From contig JBAKBP010012238.1 of the NCBI GenBank assembly GCA_037953745.1, forward strand, positions 1-64,000: 64,000 nucleotides of DNA, given 5' to 3'. The notes beneath the pieces are model-generated. The model did not search any database, was not told where the DNA came from, and was given only the letters and a program-made list of their open reading frames with translations. Source of the stretch: Lithodes maja. Lineage: Eukaryota > Arthropoda > Malacostraca > Decapoda > Lithodidae. Positions 30,809 through 41,487 of the stretch are shown here, in pieces (within the stretch, counting starts at the first letter, position 1; each line of letters begins with the position of its first letter). The position numbers and the translations under genes were made by a program.

Positions 30809-32608
30809 TGTTACGACTGGGGTTCAAATATATCAGGGCTCTTATTCATTGGACTAGTAATGGCATAAATGCTACAACGGAAAGCGCTAGCTCCAACCTC
30901 TGATGTATATCCCCAGTGAACAAAGAACACAAATACTCTACAGAGTTCTATATGCAATAATAGGCTATCAAACTCTCAATAAATGTGCGTCTACTCTAGG
31001 CTTAATGTTATGTGAAAACAGCCTATTACTACCTATAACCGAAGGTGCTTGGTTATGGTATGCAAAGTAAGGTGGTAAGAGAAGTTACAGCTTACGTTAC
31101 TTTAATCAATAAATGTCAGGCACTCCTGCATGAAAGAAAGTGCACTAAAGTCCTTCAACACTAACAAGGAATCTTCTTTAAATGTTAGATGCTATAAAGA
31201 TGCTCGTATCGGAAATGGAACCCAAAAAGGCAGGCAGTGGAACAATGCTCGTGCAGGCTATGCACACAAAAAGGCAGAATATATAATGCCGTCGGAGCCA
31301 AGAATATCCTAAACACTACAACAATAATAATAATCGCCACGACAATGCAGTATTCCTATCAACAAAAAGAGTCTAAGTCTTTTGTGTCTCCATACATCAA
31401 ACTAGGCTGCGAAATGCTTGTGTAATAATAAATGGGTATGCATAAAAAGAGTAATTGGATTAATATACTTAATGTCTACTGTGACTGATAAAGTCTAGCT
31501 AGAGTCAATGATACGAGATACTGGTGCGCATGGCATGCCGCATAGCCTAGTGCAAATCTCAAGTCTGTGCGTCAAATATTACGTTATAATGAAGGGTAGC
31601 TCTCTTGAGAAACCTTAATACCGAAGTATTAAGCGTTCTCCTGGCGTACCTCAAAGACAAACAATCGAGACTAGAACAGTGCAGAATTGTGTAGGCAAAA
31701 AGCCCTCATTCGTGCATGCTCTACTCTCAATGGCACACAGACTAGAATTTACTCAATCAACTCCAGTTCTCAGGTATGTCGTGCCGCTTTTAACTGAAGC
31801 CAGCACTCATAGGAAACAATACCTTATAATATCAGACTCCTAGTCTAGCATTATCTAATCCAGCAGAACACTAATAACTAAAGGAAGCAGTACTAAATAA
31901 TATAAATGCCAACTAATGCTTCGTGATCCACTTATCTTAACAACTAACATACATAGGTTATATCAGACCTTAACGCACAATACAACTGGCCAGCATGAAG
32001 CTGATTTTGCAGAGTTAACCAGAGGGGGTATAATATTAATAAAAGGTGGTGAAAGATATGGAAAATGAGAGAGATGGGCAGAGGAAAAGATTCTCAGGTA
32101 CGGAGCGGGGACAGATAGCAAGGGAAAAAAAGATGGGTGCGTTCTAGAAACCAGATCTGAGGGAGAGAGTGGCGAGGAACTGTATATATACTCGCACTAG
32201 CTCGAGCCGCGTGGGAAAACAGCGGTTACAAGTCATCTAACCACTAGCAAGAGCTTGCAGCATGGTAAGGGCCTCTCTCCACCAACCCCCGCGAGGCAGC
32301 CAGCCGTGACGTCATCGAGCGGGACAAAAAACACTGCGCGCCCCCTCTCACTCTGTTCTACTCTCTCTCTCTCTCTCCCCGATCCCATCATTACTAGTTA
32401 ATGATAAAACATATACTTTACAATTAGATATATAAAGCCTTGACATGGGCGAAAACAAAGAGCCTTTCTGGACTGCCCATGACACGAGCTTTCATATGAA
32501 ATAAAGCACACTCTAATACATAAACTGTAGCCCCATCCACTGCCCTGGCGATCCTAGCGAGTCACTGTAGGACAAGCCATGCGGTTCTAACGGAGTGGTC
32601 AATGTCAC
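30809..32608 (-). repeat. Gypsy B 3' LTR
   Basis: About 1.8 kb. On the minus strand it ends CCCCAGTCGTAACA and starts GTGACATTGACCAC (the initial TG is lost in a G/C-run). Contains TATATATA near 32181 and a perfect CRE, TGACGTCA, at 32307-32314. Confidence 0.88.
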
Positions 32609-33086
32609 CCCCCCCCCCCAAGATTTTTCTCAGAGGCCCCAAGGCTCACAAAAATCTGATGGTTAGAACCCATGCTATATCTCCACTTCCCATCACCCAG
32701 CGGCAGTAAAATATATGGCACAGTTCTTCAACAAAACATATTTTTCAAAATTATATCCCTCCCAACACAATAGGTTAAATTATATGTAGTTATGCTCCTC
32801 AAGAGCGAGCTTCTCTAGCCCAGCATTCTGAGAGGAGTGCAACTCAGAATTACTGCTATAACATACTGAAAAAATTCAACTATCAAAGAAAGTTTTTTTA
32901 TTTGATTTTTATGTTTATAATTTGTTTATTTCGGCTGCATTATAGGGGCAAGCCTAGTTTTTTCTTCTATACCAAACGCTCAACTCCTGCTTTACGACCC
33001 AATACGCTGGGCTACAACCGCGAGCCAACAAGCACCAAGCGCAAAATACTATTCAAACTAAAGCAGGAGGCTACCCGTGTGTCAAT
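32609..33086 (-). other. Gypsy B 3' noncoding region and polypurine tract
   Basis: A G-run polypurine tract (C-run 32609-32619 on plus) abuts the LTR. The rest is noncoding and nearly identical to the same region of Gypsy A (42770-43000), including the block TGCGCTTGGTGCTTGTTGGC. Confidence 0.7.
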
Positions 33087-33511
33087 CTACCCAGGATCAT
33101 ATACCCTTGAACGACCATCTGCAACCAAGTTGTCACAACCGGCAATATGGCGTATGTCCAGGTTATATACCAATAACCTTAGTGACCACGTGGTCAGCCT
33201 CATATTCCGATTGTGAAACTGGTCCAAGAACTTGAGAGGGTGACGATCTGGGTAAACTACAACGACCGGACCATAGGCTGGAACACAGACCTTGAAATGC
33301 CCCAGAGCAAGTACAACCGCCAGCAGCTCCTCCTCGACAACAGAGCAGCTCTCCCGGGCCGAATTGTACTTCACCGAGCAGAAACTAACAGGATGCTCCA
33401 GCCCATCATCGTCCTTTTCCACAAGGACGGCACCAGCCCCCACACCACTAGCCTCCGTTGCTAGTTGGAAAGGTAGGCTAAAGTCAGGGGCCCTGAGGAT
33501 CGGGTGAGTGC
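33087..33511 (-). pseudogene. Gypsy B RT thumb and RNase H
   Basis: Starts in the RT connection (PILRAPDFSLPFQLATEAS) and covers RNase H: GAVLVEKDD, YNSARESCSVVEEELLAVV and YPDRHPLKFL (normally TDH, here PDR), ending HIAGCDNLVADGRSRV and stop. The upstream part of the same frame is at 45103-45200, across Gypsy A. Joining at the 4-bp duplication ACAA keeps the frame. The altered TDH motif suggests a non-functional RNase H. Confidence 0.78.
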
Positions 33512-33515
33512 ACAA

Positions 33516-35364
33516 TGTGACGCATGTCGAGTATGAGCATGCTGTACAGAACGCCCAGTCAGGCCCCACTCTCGCTAGGATCGTCAGGGCAGGAACTTTG
33601 GCTGTAGTCTGTGTAGAGTTTCCTAACTTAGTTTATGTGAGCCGTTGTACTATAAGTATTATAAATATGTATTTTGTTTTCATCTGAGTCAACGAGTTCT
33701 ATTTTATATAATTAGTTATAAGTGTTGTGTGTGGGACTTATTGGTAATGATGAGAGGAGAGAGAGTGCGTAACGGGGGGGAACAGTGAGTGCGCCACGCT
33801 GCAGGTAGGCCTAATTCCCTCCTCCCTCCTCCCTCCTCCTTCTCAGCGCGTGGGAAATCCTTTGTCGATCCCAGATTGAGAGAGAATATTACGTAATGAT
33901 TGTCAGTGGGCGGTCCTTAAGTAGTTTGAGATATGCCGCTAGAGGGCCGAGTATAAAAAGAGAGGTTCTTGCCACCATTCTTCAGAACTCATCAGGCAGA
34001 GCGACTTCTCATATCCCTTGCAACTATCCATATTCTTCCGACTGATGTGAACTTTCTCTACTCTCTGAACAGCCTATCTTCTTCCCTTCTCGACCCTTTA
34101 TAACCTCAATGACCCCTTTGGTGCAGATTTAGTCAGCCAAAGTATTATCGCTTGAGTTCTCACGAGATAAGTGCCTGTTAGGTAGCCTATTTTTGGAAGG
34201 GTTAACTAGAATAGGATTGATTGATGTTTGTTGCACTCGTATATGCATTTCCCTGTGTGCGATTATTCATGTTCCTGTTTTCTGCTGGTTTAGGCAATGC
34301 TAGACTGGGATAGGGTTTCTGAGTTGTGATTTCCTATGAGTACTAGGTTGCGGTTGAACCAGTACAATTGCAACGGAGACGTGGAACGCCTAGGTGGTCT
34401 TTCTGACTGTGTACCGTGGGAGTTTAGCACTGTGTTGCGAGTGAGGGCTTTTGCCTCCGCCACCCAACACTGTGCTATCTCATTTGCTTGACTTTGAGAG
34501 GATCGCCAGGAGAGAACCAGATACTAGTGATCTGGATCTCTCAAGAGAGCATCCCGTCAATTAACGTAATTTGGCCGCACAGTCTTAAGGACCTCGCTAG
34601 GCTACGAGCCGCTTGCTCAGCCATTGTCTCTTAACCTTATGTATCCCAGCTAGACTTTGCTCGACCAGCAGATACAGCATAGTATTGAAGCTTCTCCTTA
34701 TGTATGTTATTGTTTATGCACTATTGATTTCATGTGTGGCACGCTTAGCTACTTCAGAGATTAGTGGCCCACGAGCACAATCTTAGTAGGCTATTGCCAG
34801 TGCATTGTCGGAGTACTTCTTCTTAATGTTTGCCATATCCTATTGCTTATTCTTATAATTCTTCTTATGTCAATTTAAAGCCTTTAATTACCAGTGAGTT
34901 ATTCATTAAATTGCTGTTCAAAATCCGATACTTACTTCTTATGAGTATTCGAGAAGCATCTAACTTATCAGAAGATTCCTTGCTTGATGCTCGAGGACTA
35001 TTGTTTAACGTAACGTAATAGTGCCGATCCGAAGTAGAGGGTGGAGGACTTCTTAAGTTCTTAGTTCAAGGGTGGATTACTTCGGCTTCGGCCAACACTA
35101 TTCTTTAGTGTTGTAGTACTTTCTTCTTTGTTTGATTGTTGACCAGACTAGATAACTCCCGTCTTGTTATTAGTCTGTTGTGTGAAACGCTAGTACCGAG
35201 TTCTTGTATACCCCGTTATAGCAGATAGAACTCTGGAGGGTAGTGGCGTTTTTTGTTCGGCTGGCAGTACTCTGGGGTTGGGATCGTGTGTTTCCGTTGT
35301 GGCAGCGAGCCATACTCGAGTCCTGTGTAAGAGCCCTAGTGTACCCGAGTGCCCGGTCGTAACA
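33516..35364 (+). repeat. Gypsy A 5' LTR
   Basis: 1849 bp, TG...CA. TATAAAAAG at 33952-33960 is the likely promoter TATA box. A C-rich/CTCC repeat precedes it (33815-33840). A CTCF-like CCGCTAGAGGGCCG lies at 33936-33949. Confidence 0.93.
33936..33960 (+). promoter_or_regulatory. LTR promoter: CTCF-like motif and TATA box
   Basis: CCGCTAGAGGGC fits the core CTCF consensus CC(A/G)CTAG(A/G)GGGC and is followed three bases later by TATAAAAAG. The same pair is at 43674-43698 in the 3' LTR. TATA function is likely; CTCF binding is inference. Confidence 0.5.
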
Positions 35365-35366
35365 AA

Positions 35367-35383
35367 TGGCGACCTTGCTTAGG
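35367..35383 (+). promoter_or_regulatory. Gypsy A primer-binding site
   Basis: TGGCGACCTTGCTTAGG begins two bases after the LTR, starting with TGG as expected for pairing with a tRNA CCA end. Gypsy B has TGGCGACCTTACCTAGG at the same place (48002-48018, minus). The tRNA species was not determined. Confidence 0.7.
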
Positions 35384-35578
35384 ATTTTGTGAACAGTATA
35401 ATTTTTTGCAGAGTTGTACAACATTTGCTTGTTCGTACTTTAGCGTACATATTGAAGAATATTTTTTTTTTGTAAGGCAATTAGGAGAGCATTTAAGAGA
35501 CTCCAGTTAATTTAGTAATTAGTGCTTACATAAGGGAGTTTAACACTTTTGTCTCGAGAATTTTTTGTGAACTTCAGT

Positions 35579-37543
35579 ATGTCGTGCCCTAGTACTGACG
35601 AGGAGCGAGAGATGCCATTTGAGGAGGTGCCGTTAGTAACTAGTGAGGAGGATGCTAGACTTTTTGTGAGTAAGCAGTACCATGTCACGGAGGAGAGGTT
35701 GACTGGGGTGAATATTTATGGCTTGCACCTGATAGGCAAGGTTTTGGGCAGATCCAATGTAGGAGGGATGTCCAAGGGGGAGCTGATTTCCTGGGTGTTG
35801 CGTGGGCGACATGGGGTTTCGGAGGAGAGGGCGTTTGGGGGGGTTCCTCCCCAGATCCCCTCTCACTCGACTCCCACAGTGCCGTCCACTCAGTTGCCGG
35901 AGGTTAGCACTCTCCCACAGAGGGATGAGAATTGGAAGATTGGAGTGCCCTCGGGCGGTGCGTATGGTGGTTCCCCAGTTCTTGCCCCCCCTCCTTCAGT
36001 AGTGGCAGCTCCCTCTTCCTGCCTGTCTCCAGATATGATATTTAGACTTGAGCTTGCTAAAATTGAGTCTAGGAAGTATGAGATTGAGGCTAGGAAGCAG
36101 GAGAAGGAGAAGGAGATTGAGGCTGAGGCTAGGAAGCAGGAGATTGAGGCTGAGACTAGGAGGCATGAGATTGAGGCGGAGAATGAGACCAGGAGGCACG
36201 AGGCTGAGCTTAGGTACGACTCCGAGAAATATTGTGCTCAAATAGATTTAGATAAGACTCGTGCAGAGTCGACAGGGACTCGGATGGGCCGTGAGGGCCA
36301 AGTAAGAGAACAGTCCTTGTCCCACTTAGTCAAGTTGGTGCCGGCATTTAGTGAAACTGAAGTCACAGAATTTTTTAATCGTTTTGAGAAGAAGTGTAGG
36401 GAGCATAATTGGCCTGAAGAGAAGTGGGCAGCTCTGGTCTCCTCAAGACTTACGGGTAAGGGTCTGAAGGCTTATGATGCACTGCCTTTAGAGTCTTGCA
36501 TTGACTACCCAGAATTGAAGAGAGCTGTCCTACGGGCATACGAGTTGCAACCAGAAACATATCGATTGAAGTTTCGGGGTGTTACGAAGACTAGGGAGGC
36601 GACCTTTCTTGAACATGCCCGGGACTTAAAAGATGCACTTGCTAACTGGACACGTTCTGAGAAAGCTGAGACGGCCGAACAGTTGACTGAGCTGTTTCTG
36701 CTCGAACAGTTTTATAAGTGTACTGGTGCAGATATGACTTTAACTATTAAAGAAAAGAACCCTAAAACTCTACAGGAGGCAGCTGAGATGGCTGACCTCC
36801 GGCTATCACTAATTCGTGGGTGCGGGTCTGCCCAGCGTAGTGAGGCAGGTAACAAGGGGCGTGACGCCCCACCCCCCCGAGTTAGTGATATACATTATGC
36901 AAACAAGTACAAGAGCTATGATACCAAGACTGACCACAAGACTAGCACCGTCCCATTTAAGAAGGGGCCGGGCCCTTCCCAGTACCAAGGGAAGCCCAGA
37001 GGGGAGTTGGAGTGTTATCATTGTCATGAAAAGGGGCACTTTGCAAGAGTCTGTCCTAGCAAACCACCTACAGCAGCTGTGTCTTTGGCCTGCAACATTG
37101 GTGTGTCTCCGAAGTTTTCTGAGTTTGCCCGGGGCAGTTCGTCAGAGGCTGAGGCACAGCCAATGCAGAAGCACCTGGGAGGCTCGAACCCTGCTCAGGA
37201 TGTTTTTTGCGACCATAGAGGACGGGGTTGCGTGATGTGGGCGGGGCGCAAGCATGGAGTAGAGGTCTTGCGTGATACAGGTGCTTCCCAGACTCTGATG
37301 AATAACTTGACTGGCTACCCTATAAATGCGGCTCGGGTGGTAGTGGTGCAGGGTATTAATGCAACTCGGTCATACCCGCTGGTGCGGTTGGAGTTGGAGG
37401 TGGATGGTGTGGCACGTGAATTGGATGTCGGGATTGTGGAGAAACTGCCAGTGGAGGGCGTCGACCTTCTTCTCGGCAACGACTTTGCAATGCCCGCTTC
37501 TGAGGTTCTACCCTTAGTCGTTGCCAGAGGCCGGCCGACGTGA
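35579..37543 (+). CDS. Gypsy A gag with CCHC knuckle and protease start
   Basis: Start ATG at 35579 (MSCPSTDEERE); about 654 codons. N-terminal region with GISKGEL-like SAP-type text (GGMSKGELISWVLRG), a Pro-rich linker, and a long Arg/Glu coiled coil of repeated EIEAEARKQE units (about residues 165-230). A gag capsid domain follows (VTEFFNRFEKKC, KWAALVSSRLTGKG, EHARDLKDALANW), then zinc knuckle CYHCHEKGHFARVC (about 485), then the retropepsin: LRDTGASQTLM (active Asp about 570) and VDLLLGNDFA. It ends by frameshift near 37520 compared with Gypsy B, where the frame runs on. The gag and PR parts look intact. Confidence 0.87.
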   Translation: MSCPSTDEEREMPFEEVPLVTSEEDARLFVSKQYHVTEERLTGVNIYGLHLIGKVLGRSNVGGMSKGELISWVLRGRHGVSEERAFGGVPPQIPSHSTPTVPSTQLPEVSTLPQRDENWKIGVPSGGAYGGSPVLAPPPSVVAAPSSCLSPDMIFRLELAKIESRKYEIEARKQEKEKEIEAEARKQEIEAETRRHEIEAENETRRHEAELRYDSEKYCAQIDLDKTRAESTGTRMGREGQVREQSLSHLVKLVPAFSETEVTEFFNRFEKKCREHNWPEEKWAALVSSRLTGKGLKAYDALPLESCIDYPELKRAVLRAYELQPETYRLKFRGVTKTREATFLEHARDLKDALANWTRSEKAETAEQLTELFLLEQFYKCTGADMTLTIKEKNPKTLQEAAEMADLRLSLIRGCGSAQRSEAGNKGRDAPPPRVSDIHYANKYKSYDTKTDHKTSTVPFKKGPGPSQYQGKPRGELECYHCHEKGHFARVCPSKPPTAAVSLACNIGVSPKFSEFARGSSSEAEAQPMQKHLGGSNPAQDVFCDHRGRGCVMWAGRKHGVEVLRDTGASQTLMNNLTGYPINAARVVVVQGINATRSYPLVRLELEVDGVARELDVGIVEKLPVEGVDLLLGNDFAMPASEVLPLVVARGRPT

Positions 37544-38118
37544 GTAGGGAAGAGCAAGAGTGTGTCGAGCGGTGCCAGACACAACCCATGGCGTGTGTTG
37601 TCACCCGAGCTCGGGCAGCTAAAGTGTCACAGCCTAGTCCTCCGTCTTCAGACCAGCAGAGGAACGATCAACAGGAGGAGGCTAAAGCTGGAGTTGGTTT
37701 TAAGAGTTTTGACTCGGCGGCTCTCCTGGGTGATTCAGTATTGGCACCTATGTTAGAGTCTGGAGAGGCCCCAGGACCTGTCACAGCTAGTGAGGAGGTA
37801 GGGCCGGAAGAGACTCCGGGGCAGCAACGTTGCACACGGAGAGAAGAAAGGGTTGCTCAGTTTGATATTGGGGAAGGACTTGGGTTGCTTCGGAAGCATC
37901 TAGACAAGTTGGTTCCCTCAGATATTTGTAAACTGCAGTTGGAGGATCCGGAAGTTCAGAAGTGTGGTAATGGTGCTGTCGAGATTAAACACGAGGACGG
38001 GGAAGCATGTCATGTGAACCTGTTGGAGGAGTTTGTGAGGCAACCACCTGAGCAGCCTACTGTCCCTGCGTTGGTCTGCCGCGGCCAAGGTGGAGAAGGA
38101 GAGGGGGGTAGTAGGGCA
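37544..38118 (+). pseudogene. Gypsy A PR-INT linker and INT C-terminal remnant
   Basis: After the frameshift the frame continues SREEQECVERC as in Gypsy B, through KHLDKLVPSDICKLQLEDPE. It then jumps directly to CHVNLLEEF, the end of the integrase C-terminal domain (HINMLKPY in Gypsy C). Thus the integrase zinc and catalytic domains are deleted. The stretch ends GGSRAQV, where CR1 copy 1 is inserted. Confidence 0.75.
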
Positions 38119-38151
38119 CAGGTACAAAGGAGTACAAAGGAGTACAAAGGA
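38119..38151. repeat. CR1 tail repeats and target duplication
   Basis: Target duplication CAGGT (38119-38123; partner 41483-41487), then three copies of the 10-mer GTACAAAGGA, which on the minus strand is the CR1 3' terminal repeat. Confidence 0.85.
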
Positions 38152-38343
38152 AATCAAGCAACAACAGATCTAGTGACCCTTCTAGGCTGCTTGTCCTCCA
38201 AAACACTGAGGATCAAGTGTCCAAACAGTGGTTTAGAGTGGGTAAGGGAACATTGGAAAGGGAACTACTGCCCTGCCACTAACGTGGCAGGACTAGGAAG
38301 TTAGTAGGGGACATATGGGTTAGTAACTGAGGGGAGGATAAAG

Positions 38344-41223
38344 TTATTCATTTACAAACGCAGTCAGTCGCGGGTTTGATGCGAGATATTTGTCTAGGCG
38401 GAATTTAAATGAATCAACGGTGCTGCAGTCTATAACGTTTCGGGGAAGCCCATTCCACAAGTTGACAACTCGATTGAAGAAGAAATTCTTAGATTCGTGC
38501 GAGTTAAAAGATTTACCAATAATTTTGCAACCGTTTCCCCGTGTGTAATTAGATTGGTCGATAGTGAAGTACTTACTACAGTTCATATTGTCGATGCCTT
38601 TGATGATTTTGAACACTTGAATTAAGTCGCCTCTTAATCTGCGCTGGGTTAAAGGAAATAGATTTAATTCTCTAAGACGCTCTTCGTATGGTTTGTTCTT
38701 TAGGCTAGGTATCATTTTGGTAACTCTACGTTGAACTCGTTCTAGCTTGTTTATATCTTTTTGGTAATAAGGGCACCAGGATTGAACGCAGTATTCCAGA
38801 AGAGGGCGGACTAAGGAATTGTAAAGGGTTAGGATAACTTCTTTGGATTTATGCTCAAATGACCTGCCTATAAAGCCAATTATTTTGTTTGCCTTCTTAA
38901 CAACTTCTGAACATTGTTGACTCGGTTTTAGGTTTCTCGATATTGTTACTCCCAGATCAGTTTCTCTGTTTACATTCTTAAGCTGAGTGCCATTCATCGA
39001 ATAGTTTGCTTTCTCATTTAGGTATCCGACATGTAGTACTTTACATTTATCCGCATTGAAACTCATTTGCCAAATTTGGGCCCAACATGACAATTTATCT
39101 AGATTGTGTTGCATATCGTCAACTTGTTCTTTTGAGAGTACGCTATTTGCAATTTTTGTATCGTCAGCAAATTTTGAGATTGTGCAGGTGAGACCCTCAT
39201 CTATGTCGTTGATGTAAATTAGAAAGAGAATTGGTCCTAGTACCGATCCCTGGGGTACCCCGCTACTTACATTGGTCCATTTAGATGCCTTACCGTTTAT
39301 GACTACTCTTTGCTTTCTGTTGTTGAGCCAATTTTCTATCCATTTCAACACACCGTCTTGTATTCCATGCGCTTTTAGTTTTAGCAGTAAACGTTTGTGG
39401 GGAACTTTGTCAAAGGCCTTTTGAAAATCAAGGTATATAATATCTACAGCTTTACTCTCATCGTAGAGGTTGAGGATATCGTGGAAGAAGTCTAAGAGGT
39501 TTGTTAAACAGGAACGTTTTTTACGAAAGCCGTGTTGAGTATCTTTAAGTATGTTATTTTCCTCTAAGTGATTTACGAGTCTGTCTCGTATGACCGTTTC
39601 TAGCATTTTACATACAACTGAGGTTAAGCTAATTGGACGATAGTTACTGGGTAGGGATTTGCTGCCTTTTTTGAATATCGGTGTTACGTTGGCTAGCTTC
39701 CACTGATCAGGCATAGTTCCAGACTGCAAGGATTTATTGAATAGTAATGTCAGTGGTTTGGAGAGCTCATTCTTAGCTTCCTTTAGAACTCTAGGCGAGA
39801 TTGTATCAGGTCCTGGCGTTTTATTTACTTTGAGTTTATCTAAACAATTCAATACTTCTCTCTCTGTAACGGTGATATTGCTTAGAACATCTGAATTATC
39901 AATCTGAATCGGCGATGGTGTAGGGATATCACTGAGATCTTCGGTTGTAAAAACTGATGCAAAGAAGGTATTGAGGGCATTACTCATTTGTACTTCGTCT
40001 TTGGTGTATTCTCCTTTTTCATCGACTAACGGTCCAACAGTTGAAGTAACTACTTTTTTCTTTCTGATATAACTATAGAATTCTTTCGGGTTTGTTTTAC
40101 TTTGATTCGCAATATGTAACTCTAAGGTCTTTTTACTTTGCTTAATTAACTTTTTGGCTTTGCGTCGTAGCTCTACAAATTTCACCCGTTCTTCGTCATT
40201 TTGTGAGGATTTTAATCTATCATTAGCAAATTTTTTAGCAAGCAGGCAGTTTGAAATATCTTTATTCCACCATTTGGGCTTATTATTATGGCCTGGACGC
40301 CGTATTTTCGATGGTATGCAGTCTTGCACTGCTTTTAGGTAAGTGGTTTCGAATAACTTCCAAGATGTATTTATGTCGTTATTGTTAATTAAAAAGCTCC
40401 AGTCAGTTTCTTTAAACATAGCTCTAAGTTTATGGAAGTTTGCTTTCTTGAAATTAGGGACTTTTTCGATGCTACTATTTGGTTCGTTACTAGTAAACTT
40501 TAAAGTGAAAGTTATCGTACGATGGTCGCTGTTACTGAATTCATCACCAACATTCAAATTCTCTATCAATTCTTCTTTTGTTGCAAGTACAATGTCAAGA
40601 ACGTTATTACCACGGGTCGGCGTTCGAACAAATTGATAAAGCGAACTCTCTTGCAAGTTCGTATACAAGTCATGTCCGGAGTGTGAAGTAAGAGTATCGC
40701 CCCACTTGGTCACAGGTAAATTAAAGTCGCCAAAAATTACGGTATCTTGTGAGTTACTTACATCTGCAATTTGTTCGTAAATTTCTCGGTCAGTTTGCAC
40801 TGATTGAGCTGGAGGTCTGTATATTAACGCAAGTATTATTTTTGTACCTTTATTATTCTTTATTAGCACAAAAGATGTGTCGACGTTCACAATTTGAGGT
40901 TTTGACACGAGGGTCGGGTTAAGACTTTCTTTGATATAAAATAAAACGCCACCTCCATTTTTATTTATTCGGCTGTTCTCAAACATTACATAACCGGGAA
41001 GTGAATACTCTGCTAAAAAGTCTCTATCTTCTGTATTGAGCCAAGATTCTGTTATGCCAATCACATCATAATTTTCTGTAAACACTAGTTCCTCTAAATC
41101 TGAAAATTTATTGCGTATGCTACGAGCGTTTGCATAGAAAACCTTTAAAGTTGCGGTTTTAGAACTCGCATTACGTTCTTTCATCGAATTATTGGTTCTG
41201 GTCGGATCTACATTTACATTCAT
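38344..41223 (-). CDS. CR1 ORF2: AP endonuclease and reverse transcriptase
   Basis: 959 codons from ATG at 41221-41223, no internal stop. Endonuclease (about residues 25-250): LKVFYANARSIRNK, GITESWLN (metal-binding Glu), IYRPP, VIFGDFNLP and FSNSDHRTI (catalytic Asp-His). Linker with KPKWWNKDI. RT (about 450-740): KTPGPDTISPRVL, NYRPISLTS, HGFRKKRSC, YLDFQKAFDKVPH, SGVPQGSVLGPILF, SKFADDTKI (FADD catalytic box). C-terminal RVQRRVTKMIPSL and FNRVVNLWNGLP. Normal length and order for CR1-clade ORF2. The endonuclease nicks target DNA and the RT primes on it. Base composition is unremarkable. Confidence 0.93.
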   Translation of the reverse strand: MNVNVDPTRTNNSMKERNASSKTATLKVFYANARSIRNKFSDLEELVFTENYDVIGITESWLNTEDRDFLAEYSLPGYVMFENSRINKNGGGVLFYIKESLNPTLVSKPQIVNVDTSFVLIKNNKGTKIILALIYRPPAQSVQTDREIYEQIADVSNSQDTVIFGDFNLPVTKWGDTLTSHSGHDLYTNLQESSLYQFVRTPTRGNNVLDIVLATKEELIENLNVGDEFSNSDHRTITFTLKFTSNEPNSSIEKVPNFKKANFHKLRAMFKETDWSFLINNNDINTSWKLFETTYLKAVQDCIPSKIRRPGHNNKPKWWNKDISNCLLAKKFANDRLKSSQNDEERVKFVELRRKAKKLIKQSKKTLELHIANQSKTNPKEFYSYIRKKKVVTSTVGPLVDEKGEYTKDEVQMSNALNTFFASVFTTEDLSDIPTPSPIQIDNSDVLSNITVTEREVLNCLDKLKVNKTPGPDTISPRVLKEAKNELSKPLTLLFNKSLQSGTMPDQWKLANVTPIFKKGSKSLPSNYRPISLTSVVCKMLETVIRDRLVNHLEENNILKDTQHGFRKKRSCLTNLLDFFHDILNLYDESKAVDIIYLDFQKAFDKVPHKRLLLKLKAHGIQDGVLKWIENWLNNRKQRVVINGKASKWTNVSSGVPQGSVLGPILFLIYINDIDEGLTCTISKFADDTKIANSVLSKEQVDDMQHNLDKLSCWAQIWQMSFNADKCKVLHVGYLNEKANYSMNGTQLKNVNRETDLGVTISRNLKPSQQCSEVVKKANKIIGFIGRSFEHKSKEVILTLYNSLVRPLLEYCVQSWCPYYQKDINKLERVQRRVTKMIPSLKNKPYEERLRELNLFPLTQRRLRGDLIQVFKIIKGIDNMNCSKYFTIDQSNYTRGNGCKIIGKSFNSHESKNFFFNRVVNLWNGLPRNVIDCSTVDSFKFRLDKYLASNPRLTAFVNE

Positions 41224-41321
41224 GGCTGTCCTCGGTCATCGGTCGTTATCCCTGACGGTTTTGAATTTGGTTCGTGTTGGTGGAGATTTATCCAAATTCG
41301 CGGTTCTTGACGGATTAGTAT

Positions 41322-41482
41322 TTAATTCCTTTGTAGGTTGCCGTCCTCGCTGTCTTCGGTCCTCCTTCCTGGTTGTCCTGTGCTGAGTCGATTTCTTCTC
41401 CGAAAATCCTTCACCGCATCGTTGAGAAGACGCCCAAAACGTGCTGCTCCCACCTGGTTCAGATGAACTCCATCGTCCGACC
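41322..41482 (-). pseudogene. CR1 ORF1 3' remnant (esterase C-terminus)
   Basis: About 53 codons from the 5' truncation point to the stop at 41322-41324: DDGVHLNQVGAARFG is the Asp-x-x-His end of an SGNH esterase domain, which CR1-like ORF1 proteins carry. The upstream open codons to 41615 are antisense Gypsy A and not part of the protein. Confidence 0.7.
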
Positions 41483-41487
41483 CAGGT

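Larger units (their letters stand above)
38124..41482 (-). mobile_element. CR1 copy 1, 3.36 kb, intact ORF2
   Basis: Minus strand insertion in Gypsy A between GSRAQV and EERRDC. The duplication CAGGT is exact on both sides. Contains the 3' end of ORF1, full ORF2 and the 3' UTR with a short tandem tail, the classical CR1 layout. The absence of stops makes it a candidate recently active copy, though 5'-truncated in ORF1. Confidence 0.92.

Noticed and set aside
34830..35018. A 62-codon frame found identically at 44568-44756
   Set aside because: It lies inside the two Gypsy A LTRs; identity is due to the LTR pair, with no coding evidence.
36048..36245. Leu/Arg-rich frames over the Gypsy A gag coiled coil, both strands
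   Set aside because: Shadow frames of the repeated Glu/Arg/Lys codons in gag.
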